This document shows, in pieces, positions 17,467 to 25,333 of a stretch of DNA of 64,000 nt (the stretch's first letter is position 1; each line of letters begins with the position of its first letter). The notes beneath the pieces were generated by a model. It saw nothing but the letters and a program-made list of their open reading frames with translations, was not told the origin of the DNA and made no database searches. This DNA is from Streptomyces nymphaeiformis (GTDB lineage Bacteria > Actinomycetota > Actinomycetes > Streptomycetales > Streptomycetaceae). A program made the position numbers and the translations under genes. The DNA lies in NCBI RefSeq assembly GCF_014203895.1, contig NZ_JACHJY010000002.1, forward strand, positions 434,001 to 498,000, given 5' to 3'.

Positions 17467-18441
17467 TCACGAGCCCGCGGCCGCGTTCAGCTGCTCCTCC
17501 AGGGCCGCGAGCGTCCGGTAGCAGGACAGCACCTGGGCGATGGAGGAGTTGGGCTCCCGGCCCTCGCGGATCGCGGCGGCGAACTCGCGGTCCTGGAGCT
17601 CGATGCCGTCCATCGACACGTCGACGCCGCTCACGTCGATCGGCTCCTCCTTGCCGGTGAACAGGTCGTCGTACCGGGCGATGTACGTGCCGGAGTCGCC
17701 GATGTAGCGGAAGAAGGTGCCCAGCGGGCCGTCGTTGTTGAACGACAGCGACAGCGTGCAGATGGCGCCGTTCGCCGCGCGCAGCTGGATCGACATGTCC
17801 ATCGCGATGCCCAGCTCGGGGTGGATCGGCCCCTGGATCGCGTTCGCCTGCACGATCGGCGAACCGGCCTGGTAGGCGAACAGGTCGACGGTGTGCGCGG
17901 CGTGGTGCCACAGCAGGTGGTCGGTCCAGGAGCGCGGCTGCCCGAGCGCGTTGAGGTTCTTCCGGCGGAAGAAGTACGTCTGCACGTCCATCTGCTGGAT
18001 GCCGAACTCGCCGGCCTCGATCCGCCGCCGCACCCACTGGTGGCTCGGGTTGAAGCGCCGGGTGTGGCCCACCATCGCGACGAGCCCGGTGCGCTCCTGC
18101 GCCGCCAGACACGCCTCGGCGTCGCCCAGCGAGTCGGCGAGCGGGATCTCCACCTGCACGTGCTTGCCCGCCTCCAGGCAGGCCAGCGTCTGCGCGGCGT
18201 GCAGCTGGGTGGGCGTGGCGAGGACGACGGCGTCGACGTCGTCCATCGCGAGGACCTCGTCCAGGGAGGCGACGGCGCGGCCCACGCCCTGCTCCGCGGC
18301 GAACTTCCGGGCGCGTTCGAGGCTGCTGCTCACGACGGCGGCCACCTCGACGCCCTCGATCCGCTTCAGCGCGGCCGCGTGCTTGGCGCCGAAGGCGCCG
18401 CCCCCGGCCAGGGCGATCCGCAGGGTCCGGTCGTCAGTCAT
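17467..18441 (-). CDS. ligC: 4-carboxy-2-hydroxymuconate-6-semialdehyde dehydrogenase (Gfo/Idh/MocA family)
   Basis: A 324-residue NAD(P)-dependent oxidoreductase with a Rossmann start (IALAGGGAFGAKHAAAL) and the family's second motif HVQVEIPLADS (Glu where EKP is usual). The later motif DHLLWHHAAHTVDLFAYQ fits LigC. It should oxidise the LigAB product, in its hemiacetal form, to 2-pyrone-4,6-dicarboxylate. The position directly after ligAB (one base between stop and start) fits the pathway. The alternative of a generic sugar dehydrogenase is unlikely in this context. Confidence 0.88.
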   Translation of the reverse strand: MTDDRTLRIALAGGGAFGAKHAAALKRIEGVEVAAVVSSSLERARKFAAEQGVGRAVASLDEVLAMDDVDAVVLATPTQLHAAQTLACLEAGKHVQVEIPLADSLGDAEACLAAQERTGLVAMVGHTRRFNPSHQWVRRRIEAGEFGIQQMDVQTYFFRRKNLNALGQPRSWTDHLLWHHAAHTVDLFAYQAGSPIVQANAIQGPIHPELGIAMDMSIQLRAANGAICTLSLSFNNDGPLGTFFRYIGDSGTYIARYDDLFTGKEEPIDVSGVDVSMDGIELQDREFAAAIREGREPNSSIAQVLSCYRTLAALEEQLNAAAGS

Positions 18442-18442
18442 G

Positions 18443-19747
18443 TCACTCCTTCTCGGCGGGCTCTTCGGCCCGGGGGCGGTTTTCCAGGATCAGGTGGCCG
18501 ACGGCGGTGTTCGACGCCGGCACATGGTAGAAGCGGTGCTTGACCTCGACCTCGCCGGAGCCGTCGACATCGCTCATCGCGCCGCGGGCGATCAGCCACA
18601 TGACCAGCTCGATGCCCTCGGAGCCGGCCTCCTCGACGTACTCCAGGTGGGGGACCTCGGCCAGGTCGGCGGGGCCCTCGACCAGCCGGTCGAGGAAGGC
18701 GTTGTCCCACTCCCGGTTGATCAGTCCGGCGCGCGGGCCCTGGAGCTGGTGGCTCATGCCGCCGGTGCCCCACACCTGCACCTCGAGCGGCCGGTCGTAC
18801 GACTCGATCGCCTTGCGCAGGGCCTGGCCGAGCTTGAAGCACCGGGCGCCGGAGGGCACCGGGTACTGCACCACGTTGACGTGGAACGGGATGACCTTGC
18901 ACGGCCACTTCTCCACGTCGCCGAACATCAGCGACAGCGGGACGGTCAGTCCGTGGTCGACGGCCATCTCGTTGGCGAGGGTCAGGTCGAAGTCGTCCCG
19001 GATCAGGGAGTGCGCGATGTGCGCGGCCAGGTCGGGGTCGCCCTCGACGCCGGGCACGGGGCGGGGCCCGTACCCCTCGTCGGCGACGGGGTAGGAGGCG
19101 CCGGTGCCGAGCACGAAGGTCGGGATCATCGACTGGTCGAAGGCGCTGGCGTGGTCGTTGTAGACCAGGAAGACCACGTCGGGGACGTTCTCCCGCTCCC
19201 ACGCCCTGGAGTACTCGTACCCCGCGAAGACCGGCTGCCAGTACGGCTCGTCGGTCTTGCCGTGGTCGAGTGCCGCGCCGATCGCCGGCACGTGCGAGGT
19301 GAAGACGGCACCGGTGATCGTGGCGTGCTCGGCGGGGGCCGCCGGGGCGTGGGCCGCTTCGAGGACGGCGTGGTCGATGCGGTTCCCCTCGACCGGGCGT
19401 CCGCCGCCGACCATCATGTCGCGGTACTCCTGCTCGGTCATGCCGGTCATCGAGCCCGCCATCTGCTGGAACGAGAAGCCCAGCGTGGCACCCCACTTGG
19501 CGAGGAAGTAGATGTTCCCGCCCTCGCGCATCGCCGCGTTGAGGTCGCGGTCGAGCAACGCCCGCTTCTGCTCCTCCCGCAGCGGCCAGGCGTCCAGGTA
19601 GGCGCGCTCGTCGGCGAGGTAGCTCGCGCGGTTCTCCGCCGTCATCAGCGACATGCAGAACTGGTTGAGGTGGTAGCCCTTGGCCGACTGCTCGGAGTCG
19701 AAAATGGTCGTCCCCGGTACCAGCTTGTAGGTCTTGTCCAGCGACAT
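18443..19747 (-). CDS. ligAB: Protocatechuate 4,5-dioxygenase, alpha and beta subunits fused
   Basis: A 434-residue class III extradiol dioxygenase. Residues 1-120 are the LigA alpha subunit (KGYHLNQFCMSLMTAENR, GGNIYFLAKWGATLGFSFQQMAGSMTGM). Residues 140-425 are the LigB catalytic subunit. Iron and catalytic residues are present: His152 (FTSHVPA), His199 (YNDHASAFD), His265 (VDHGLTVP) and the Glu in SEGIELVMW. It opens protocatechuate between C4 and C5 to 4-carboxy-2-hydroxymuconate-6-semialdehyde. In Sphingobium LigA and LigB are separate chains, so the fusion is notable; a short Ala/Pro/Glu-rich linker at about 125-142 joins them. GGAG precedes the ATG. Confidence 0.93.
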   Translation of the reverse strand: MSLDKTYKLVPGTTIFDSEQSAKGYHLNQFCMSLMTAENRASYLADERAYLDAWPLREEQKRALLDRDLNAAMREGGNIYFLAKWGATLGFSFQQMAGSMTGMTEQEYRDMMVGGGRPVEGNRIDHAVLEAAHAPAAPAEHATITGAVFTSHVPAIGAALDHGKTDEPYWQPVFAGYEYSRAWERENVPDVVFLVYNDHASAFDQSMIPTFVLGTGASYPVADEGYGPRPVPGVEGDPDLAAHIAHSLIRDDFDLTLANEMAVDHGLTVPLSLMFGDVEKWPCKVIPFHVNVVQYPVPSGARCFKLGQALRKAIESYDRPLEVQVWGTGGMSHQLQGPRAGLINREWDNAFLDRLVEGPADLAEVPHLEYVEEAGSEGIELVMWLIARGAMSDVDGSGEVEVKHRFYHVPASNTAVGHLILENRPRAEEPAEKE

Positions 19748-19771
19748 GCTGGGGCTCCAATCGGGGGAGGG

Positions 19772-20692
19772 TCAGTCGGCGTCGGGCCAGTACAGGCGCA
19801 TCGGGTTGTCGACGAGCAGCTTCCGCCGCAGCTCCGGCGTCGGCGCGATGTGCGGGACGAAGTCGACGAGCAGCCCGTCGTCGGGCATGTGGTCGGTGAG
19901 GTTGGGGTGCGGCCAGTCGGTGCCCCACAGCACCCGGTCGGGGAACTCCTCGACGACGCGCCGGGCGAAGGGGACGACGTCGCGGTAGGCCCGCTGCTCC
20001 CCGTCGAGGGCCGGCGGGCCGCTCACCGAGAGGCGCTCCGGGCACGTCACCTTGCACCAGATGTCGGGCCGGGCCCGCATGAAGTTCAGGAACGCCTCGA
20101 AGTCGGGCCCGTCCGGGTCCTTGGCGGTGTCCGGCCGGCCCATGTGGTCGATGACCAGCGGCACCGGTATCGAGAGGAAGAAGTCCCGCAGGTCGGCGAG
20201 GTCGGCGGCCTCGAAGTAGACGACGACGTGCCAGCCGTACGGCGCGATCTTCTCGACGATGTCCAGCAGGTCCTGCTTCGGCGCGGCGTCCACCAGGCGC
20301 TTGACGAAGTTGAACCGCACCCCGCGGACGCCCGCCCCGTGCAGCTCCCGCACCTGCGCGTCGGTGACGTCGGGCCGCAGCGTCGCCACGCCCCGGGCGA
20401 GGCCGCCGGAGGCCCGCAGGGCGTCGACCATGGCGGTGTTGTCGGCGCCGTGACAGGTCGCCTGCACCACGACGTTGCGGGCGAAGCCGAGGTGGTCGCG
20501 GAGTGCGAAGAGCTGGTCCTTGGAGGCGTCGCACGGCGTGTACTTGCGCTCGGGCGCGTACGGGAACTCGGCGCCGGGGCCGAAGACGTGGCAGTGCGCG
20601 TCGACGGCGCCGTCGGGGAGCCGGAACTCCGGGCGGCTGGGACCGGCGTACCAGTCCAGCCAGCCGGGGGTCTTCTCGAAACTCGTGGTCAT
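19772..20692 (-). CDS. ligI: 2-pyrone-4,6-dicarboxylate hydrolase
   Basis: A 306-residue amidohydrolase. VDAHCHVFGPGAEFPYAPERKYTPCDAS carries the HxH metal/substrate motif and the LigI-type FP(Y)xPxRxYTPxDA sequence, and VLWGTDWPHPN supplies the conserved Asp near the end. The enzyme opens the pyrone ring to 4-oxalomesaconate without requiring a metal in the characterised homologue. It lies 24 bases upstream of ligAB in the same operon. Confidence 0.92.
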   Translation of the reverse strand: MTTSFEKTPGWLDWYAGPSRPEFRLPDGAVDAHCHVFGPGAEFPYAPERKYTPCDASKDQLFALRDHLGFARNVVVQATCHGADNTAMVDALRASGGLARGVATLRPDVTDAQVRELHGAGVRGVRFNFVKRLVDAAPKQDLLDIVEKIAPYGWHVVVYFEAADLADLRDFFLSIPVPLVIDHMGRPDTAKDPDGPDFEAFLNFMRARPDIWCKVTCPERLSVSGPPALDGEQRAYRDVVPFARRVVEEFPDRVLWGTDWPHPNLTDHMPDDGLLVDFVPHIAPTPELRRKLLVDNPMRLYWPDAD

Positions 20693-20701
20693 GAGCCGTC
20701 C

Positions 20702-21391
20702 TCAGTCCTCGTACCGCAGTCCGAGCTCGGCCAGCGGGCCGCGCATCCCGTACATGTCCAGGCCCAACGCGCCCGCGCGGAACTGCGCGCGCTTGCCCTC
20801 CTCGTTGGCCTCGCGCGCGGCCGACGCGGCGGCCACCTCGGCGGCCCGCTCGCGCGGCACCACGACGACGCCGTCGGCGTCGGCGACGATCACGTCACCG
20901 GGCCGGACGAGGGCGTTGCCGCAGACCACGGGCACGTTGACCGAGCCGAGGGTGGCCTTGACCGTCCCCTTGGCGTTGACCGCGCGGGAGAAGACGGGGA
21001 AGTCCATCCCCTCCAGGTCGGCGACGTCGCGGACACCGCCGTCGATGACCAGGCCCCGGCAGCCCCGGGCGCGGAACGAGGTGGCGAGCAGCTCGCCGAA
21101 GAAGCCGTCCTCGCTCTCGGTCGTGCAGGCCGCGACGACGACGTCCCCGTCCTCGATCTGCTCGGCGGCGACGTGCAGCATCCAGTTGTCGCCGGGCTGG
21201 AGCAGCACGGTCACGGCCGTGCCGCACATCCGGGCCTTCGGGTAGACCGGGCGCAGGTAGGGGCGCATCAGGCCGACCCGGCCCATGGCCTCGTGGATCG
21301 TCGCGACGCCGAACTTCGACAGCTCCGCGACGGCCGCGGGGTCGGCACGGTCGACCTTGGTGTGGACGACGCCGATCTCGGTGTGTTCCAT
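20702..21391 (-). CDS. ligK: 4-carboxy-4-hydroxy-2-oxoadipate aldolase/oxaloacetate decarboxylase
   Basis: A 229-residue class II aldolase of the RraA-like fold. GVATIHEAMGRVGLM, TVLLQPGDNWMLHVAAEQIEDGDVVVAA and RGLVIDGGVRDVADLEGMDFPVFSR with RPGDVIVADADGVVVVP are family hallmarks; the Asp and Arg of GGVRD bind metal and substrate. It cleaves the last six-carbon intermediate to pyruvate and oxaloacetate. The ATG at 21391 has AGGAGAAG 6-8 bases before it; longer upstream open frame is only readthrough over ligJ. Confidence 0.92.
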   Translation of the reverse strand: MEHTEIGVVHTKVDRADPAAVAELSKFGVATIHEAMGRVGLMRPYLRPVYPKARMCGTAVTVLLQPGDNWMLHVAAEQIEDGDVVVAACTTESEDGFFGELLATSFRARGCRGLVIDGGVRDVADLEGMDFPVFSRAVNAKGTVKATLGSVNVPVVCGNALVRPGDVIVADADGVVVVPRERAAEVAAASAAREANEEGKRAQFRAGALGLDMYGMRGPLAELGLRYED

Positions 21392-21420
21392 GCGTACTTC
21401 TCCTGGGGTCAGCGACGGGG

Positions 21421-22446
21421 TCAGCGGCCGGCCGCGGCGAGGCGGGCGGCGAGTCGGGGGTAGACGCGCAGGGCGTTGCCGGAGTAGACGGCGGCACGCC
21501 CCTCGTCCGACAGGTGCTCGGTGGCGTCGACGTAGCGCTTCGTGTCGTCGAAGTGGTGGCCGGTGCGCGGGTCGACGTCGCGGACCGCGCCGATCATCTC
21601 GCTGGCGAACAGGACGGACCGGCTGGGGATCACCCGGGTCAGCAGGTCGATGCCGGCCTGGTGGTAGACACAGGTGTCGAAGAAGACGTTGTCGAGCAGC
21701 GCCTCCGGGTCCGGCTTCCCGAGCGCCATCGCCAGGCCGCGGAACCGGCCCCAGTGGTAGGGCACCGCCCCGCCGCCGTGCGGGATCACGAACCGCAACG
21801 TCGGGAAGTCGGCGAACAGGTCGCCCTGGACCAGCTGCATGAACGCCGTGGTGTCGGCGTTCAGGTAGTGGGCGCCGGTCGTGTGGAAGGCGGGGTTGCA
21901 CGAGGTGCTGACGTGGATCATGGCGGGGATGTCGTACTCGACCATCGCCTCGTACAGCGGGTACCAGCTGCGGTCCGTCAGCGGCGGCGCGGTCCAACGC
22001 CCGCCCGACGGATCGGGGTTGAGGTTGACCGTGACCGCGCCCAGTTCCTCGACCGCGCGCCGCAGCTCGGGCAGGCAGGTCGCGGGGTCGACCCCCGGGG
22101 ACTGCGGCAGCATCGCGCCCGTCGCGAAGCGCTCGGGGTACAGCGTGCTGACCCGGTGGACCAGGTCGTTGCAGATCCGCGCCCAGGTCGAGGAGACCTG
22201 GAAGTCGCCGATGTGGTGGGCCATGAAACTGGCCCGCGGGGAGAAGATCGTCAGGTCGCTGCCGCGCTCGTCCATGAGCCGCAGCTGGTTGCCCTCGATC
22301 GCCCGGCGCAGGTCGTCGTCGGTGATGACCAGGGAGTCGGGGTCGGGAGCGTCCCCGGGGCTGCCGACCGCCGCCACCTGGCGGTCCCGCCACCGCGCGA
22401 GCTGTGGCGGCGCGGTGGTGAAGTGACCGTGACAGTCGATGATCAT
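21421..22446 (-). CDS. ligJ: 4-oxalomesaconate hydratase (amidohydrolase fold)
   Basis: A 341-residue protein beginning MIIDCHGHFTTAP, with the HxH motif, ERGSDLTIFSPRASFMAHH and later FPTLRFVIPHGGGAVPYHWGRFRG, which are typical of LigJ. It hydrates 4-oxalomesaconate to 4-carboxy-4-hydroxy-2-oxoadipate for LigK. It sits between pobA and ligK. No ligU/galD-type isomerase gene is present in the operon, so keto-enol and double-bond isomerisation must be spontaneous or encoded elsewhere. Confidence 0.9.
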   Translation of the reverse strand: MIIDCHGHFTTAPPQLARWRDRQVAAVGSPGDAPDPDSLVITDDDLRRAIEGNQLRLMDERGSDLTIFSPRASFMAHHIGDFQVSSTWARICNDLVHRVSTLYPERFATGAMLPQSPGVDPATCLPELRRAVEELGAVTVNLNPDPSGGRWTAPPLTDRSWYPLYEAMVEYDIPAMIHVSTSCNPAFHTTGAHYLNADTTAFMQLVQGDLFADFPTLRFVIPHGGGAVPYHWGRFRGLAMALGKPDPEALLDNVFFDTCVYHQAGIDLLTRVIPSRSVLFASEMIGAVRDVDPRTGHHFDDTKRYVDATEHLSDEGRAAVYSGNALRVYPRLAARLAAAGR

Positions 22447-22471
22447 GGGGTGTCTCCTGAGGTCGTCGGGG

Positions 22472-23683
22472 TCAGCCGCGGGAGCTGGCGGGCCAGCCGG
22501 TGTACTGCTCGGCGAGGTAGGTGCGCCCGGATCGGGTGCCCACGGCGTTGTCGAGCTCGCCGAGCTGGCGGCGCAGGTCGAACGGCGAGCCGCCGGGCGC
22601 CGTGTGCAGCAGCTGGGTCATCCAGTGCGAGAAGTTCTGCGCCCGCCACACCCGCTGCAGCGCGCGCGGCTGGTAGTCGTCGAGGGCGGCGTCGCCCGCG
22701 CCGCCGAGTGCCCGCAGCAGGAGCTCGGCCAGGACCTTCACGTCGTGCAGGGCGAGGTTGAGCCCGCGGGCGCCGGTCGGGGGCACCGTGTGCGCGGCGT
22801 CCCCGGCGAGCACCAGCGAACCCCAGCGCATCGGCTCCTGCACGAAGGAGCGGAACCGCAGCACCGTCTTGTCGGTGATCGGACCCTCGTTCAGCCGGAA
22901 GCCGTCCTCACCGGCCACCCGCGCCTGGAGCGTCTCCCACACGCGGTCGTCGGACCAGGCGTCGACGGACTCGTCGGGGGAGCACTGGAAGTACATGCGC
23001 TGCACGGACTCGGAGCGCTGGCTGATCAGCGCGAAGCCGTGCTCGGAGTGGGCGTACACGAGCTCGGGCGCGCTGACCGGCGCCTCGGCGAGGATGCCGA
23101 ACCACGCGTACGGGTACTCCTTGCCGTACCGCACCCGCCGGTCCTCCGGGACCAGGTTGCGGCACATGCTGCGCGAGCCGTCCGCACCGACCACGTACCG
23201 CGCGCGGATCTCGTGACGCGATCCGTCGGGGGCGGTGTAGCGGACCCGGGGGGCACCGGTCGTGACGTCGAGGACCTCGGTGTCCCCGACACCGAAGTGG
23301 ACCGTGCCGCCGTCGCGTTCCCGTGCGTCGGCCAGATCGATGAACACGTCGGTCTGCGGGTAGAGCCACACCGACTCGCCGACCAGTTCCTTGAAGGGGA
23401 TGCGGTGCGGCCGGCCGCCGAACCGGAGCACCGTGCCCTCGTGCTCGTGGCCCTCGCGCAGAATCCGGTCGGAGACGCCGGTCTCGACCAGGTCGCGGGC
23501 CGCGTCGGCCTCCAGGATGCCCGCCCGCTGCGTCGTCTCGATCTCACGGCGGGTGCGGGTGTCGACCACGATCGCGTCGATCCCCGCGCGCCCCAGCCGG
23601 TGCGCCAGCATCAGGCCGGCTGGGCCGGCACCGACGACAGCGACTGGAACCGAGGAAACGGTGTCGACGACGGCATCAGCCAT
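22472..23683 (-). CDS. pobA: 4-hydroxybenzoate 3-monooxygenase
   Basis: A 403-residue FAD-dependent aromatic hydroxylase. VAVVGAGPAGLMLAHRLGRAGIDAIVVD is the FAD-binding start, ARYVVGADGSRSMCR the DG motif and SLVLAGDAAHTVPPTGARGLNLALHD the GD motif. RAGILEADAARDLVETG and the substrate-loop WFGILAEAP are typical of PobA. It converts 4-hydroxybenzoate to protocatechuate and feeds LigAB. First gene of the operon pobA-ligJ-ligK-ligI-ligAB-ligC-AKR, directly downstream of the palindrome at 23,705-23,728. Confidence 0.92.
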   Translation of the reverse strand: MADAVVDTVSSVPVAVVGAGPAGLMLAHRLGRAGIDAIVVDTRTRREIETTQRAGILEADAARDLVETGVSDRILREGHEHEGTVLRFGGRPHRIPFKELVGESVWLYPQTDVFIDLADARERDGGTVHFGVGDTEVLDVTTGAPRVRYTAPDGSRHEIRARYVVGADGSRSMCRNLVPEDRRVRYGKEYPYAWFGILAEAPVSAPELVYAHSEHGFALISQRSESVQRMYFQCSPDESVDAWSDDRVWETLQARVAGEDGFRLNEGPITDKTVLRFRSFVQEPMRWGSLVLAGDAAHTVPPTGARGLNLALHDVKVLAELLLRALGGAGDAALDDYQPRALQRVWRAQNFSHWMTQLLHTAPGGSPFDLRRQLGELDNAVGTRSGRTYLAEQYTGWPASSRG

Positions 23684-23704
23684 GGCATCTCCTGAGCAAC
23701 TGAG

Positions 23705-23728
23705 AACGTTCCGAACACGTCGAACGTT
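23705..23728. promoter_or_regulatory. AACGTTC-N10-GAACGTT operator candidate for the pob/lig operon
   Basis: Perfect 7-bp arms lie 22 bases upstream of the pobA start, with further GTTC/GAAC half-sites inside the spacer. IclR-type regulators of aromatic pathways bind palindromes of GTTCG-like half-sites, so the neighbouring IclR protein is the likely ligand-responsive binder (inference). Confidence 0.55.
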
Positions 23729-23751
23729 GACAGCCGGTGCCGCGGCCGGTC

Positions 23752-23780
23752 GCGGGCGTTTCCGTCAGGCGGAAGCCCGC
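23752..23780 (-). terminator. Hairpin terminator of the IclR gene
   Basis: GCGGGC and TTCCG pair with CGGAA and GCCCGC around a 5-base loop, with a two-base bulge. It begins 7 bases past the IclR stop and lies ahead of the pobA promoter region. Confidence 0.5.
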
Positions 23781-23787
23781 TCTTTTC

Positions 23788-24555
23788 TCAGGCGGTCGTG
23801 TGGGTACGCCGGGCGAGCTCGTCGGAGATCCCGTGCGCCGCCCTCAGGAGCGGCTCCCGCAACGCGCGCGCACGGCTCGCGCCCTGTGCCGTGAACACGA
23901 TTCCGAGCGCGGCACTGACCGGACCCCTGCGCCCGATCCGCACGGGCGCGGCCACGGCGACCGTGCTCGCCGAGAGCTGCCGGTCGCTGACGAAGACCTG
24001 TTCGCGGCGGATCCGGTCCAGCTGCGTGCGCAGCGCCTTCGGGTCGACGACGGTGTGCGGGGTCCAGGACCGCAGCGGCGAGTCGAGGACCTCCTCCTGG
24101 ATCTCCCGCGGCGCGTGCGCGAGGAGCACCCGGCCCATTCCGGTGGAGGCGACCGGGAAACGCGTCCCGACGGAGGTCAGCAGCTCCACCGACCGGTGCC
24201 CGGCGATCCGCTCGACGAACACGAGCTCGGTGCCCTCGCGCACCGCGAGCTGGATGTTCTCGTGGGTCACCTCGTAGAGGTCCTGCATGAAGGGCAGTGC
24301 CACATCGCGCAGGATCTGGGTGCGCGGGCATCCCGAGGCGATCTCCCAGAGCCTCAGCCCGACATGCCACGCCCCGTCCTCGCCGCGCTCCAGGACGCCC
24401 CAGCCGGCGAGCTCCGTCACCACCCTGTGCGTGGTGCTCAGAGCGAGACCCGTACGCTGTGCGATCTCCGACAGGGTCTGTGAGGAGTGCTCACGGCCGA
24501 AGGCCGAGAGGACCTTGAGGACTTTTCCCGCTGCTGAGATCTGGGTCGCGCTCAC
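23788..24555 (-). CDS. IclR-family transcriptional regulator of the protocatechuate operon
   Basis: A 255-residue regulator. The N-terminal winged helix (KVLKVLSAFGREHSSQTLSEIAQRTGLALSTTHRVVTELAGWGVLERG) precedes the IclR effector domain (ENIQLAVREGTELVFVERI, ASTGMGRVLLAH, STVAVAAPVRIGRRGPVSAALGIVF). It uses a GTG start at 24555; longer frame upstream has no coding look. It sits directly upstream of pobA on the same strand and divergent from a binding-protein gene. PobR/PcaR-type regulators respond to 4-hydroxybenzoate or protocatechuate; which applies here cannot be read from sequence. Confidence 0.9.
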   Translation of the reverse strand: MSATQISAAGKVLKVLSAFGREHSSQTLSEIAQRTGLALSTTHRVVTELAGWGVLERGEDGAWHVGLRLWEIASGCPRTQILRDVALPFMQDLYEVTHENIQLAVREGTELVFVERIAGHRSVELLTSVGTRFPVASTGMGRVLLAHAPREIQEEVLDSPLRSWTPHTVVDPKALRTQLDRIRREQVFVSDRQLSASTVAVAAPVRIGRRGPVSAALGIVFTAQGASRARALREPLLRAAHGISDELARRTHTTA

Positions 24556-24630
24556 GCGGCCAGTCTCGCAGACCGGCGCCGAGCAGCCCGACTGCCCGCC
24601 GTACCAGCTGCCGCACACCAAGGAGTCCAG

Positions 24631-25329
24631 TTGAACCGAGAGATCTCCGGACTGTCCTCGATGGCGACCCGGCCGATCCTGGCCGAGCTCTCCGAGCACA
24701 TCCGGCTCGCCCACGGGATCCCCGTCCGGTTCGAGGCCGCCGGCGGGGTCGAGACCGCACGGCGCGTACGCGAGGGCGCGCGGGCCGACCTGCTCGTGCT
24801 GGCCGACGGAGCGCTGGCCGCGCTGGCGGCGGAAGGGCACCTCCTGGCGGAGACGGTGCGGCCGCTGTGGATCTCCCAGGTCGTCGCCGCCGTGCCGGAC
24901 GGGACGCCGGTCCCGGCGCTCGACTCGGAGTCCGACCTGCGCGCCGCCCTCCTGGCCGCGGGGAGGATCGCCTACTCCACGGGCCCGAGCGGGACGGCAC
25001 TCGTCGACCTGATCGGCAGACTCGGCCTCACCGAGACGCTCGCCGACCGACTCGTCCAGGCGGCACCGGGGGTGCCCGCCGGCGGCCTGCTGTCGTCCGG
25101 GCAGGCCGACCTGGCCTTCCAGCAGCACAGCGAGCTGATGGACCTGCCGGGCGTGGTCGTCGTCGGACCGCTGCCGGGGGACACCGCGATCGACTCGGTC
25201 TTCAGCGCGGGAGTGCCGGCGTCCTCCACCCGGCCGGCCCGGGCCCGGGAAGTCCTCGACCTCCTCGGGTCCGAGCCGGCGACGAGGACCGCGCGGGCCC
25301 GGGGCATGCGGGCGCCGGGGGAGGACTGA
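24631..25329 (+). CDS. ModA-like substrate-binding protein without a signal peptide
   Basis: A 232-residue type 2 periplasmic-binding-fold protein. It starts at TTG with AAGGAG 5 bases upstream. MATRPILAELSEHIRLAHGIPVRFEAAGGVETARRVREGARADLLVLADGAL, SYSTGPSG-type and LLSSGQADLAFQQHSELMDLPGV segments follow the ModA-like pattern. There is no export signal, so unless the start is wrong it should stay in the cytoplasm. ModA-like proteins occur near actinobacterial aromatic-degradation genes. A role in binding an aromatic acid is possible but unproven. It runs divergently from the iclR gene and its stop is 4 bases from the convergent phosphodiesterase gene. Confidence 0.65.
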   Translation: MNREISGLSSMATRPILAELSEHIRLAHGIPVRFEAAGGVETARRVREGARADLLVLADGALAALAAEGHLLAETVRPLWISQVVAAVPDGTPVPALDSESDLRAALLAAGRIAYSTGPSGTALVDLIGRLGLTETLADRLVQAAPGVPAGGLLSSGQADLAFQQHSELMDLPGVVVVGPLPGDTAIDSVFSAGVPASSTRPARAREVLDLLGSEPATRTARARGMRAPGED

Positions 25330-25333
25330 CCGG

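Noticed and set aside
18438..20534. Frame of 698 codons overlapping ligAB and ligI
   Set aside because: It is an alternative frame of the same strand with Arg/Pro/Ala-rich noise; LigAB and LigI alignments fix the correct frame.
17891..21463. Plus-strand 1,190-codon frame over the lig operon
   Set aside because: Antisense to well-identified lig genes; no start context and no domain.
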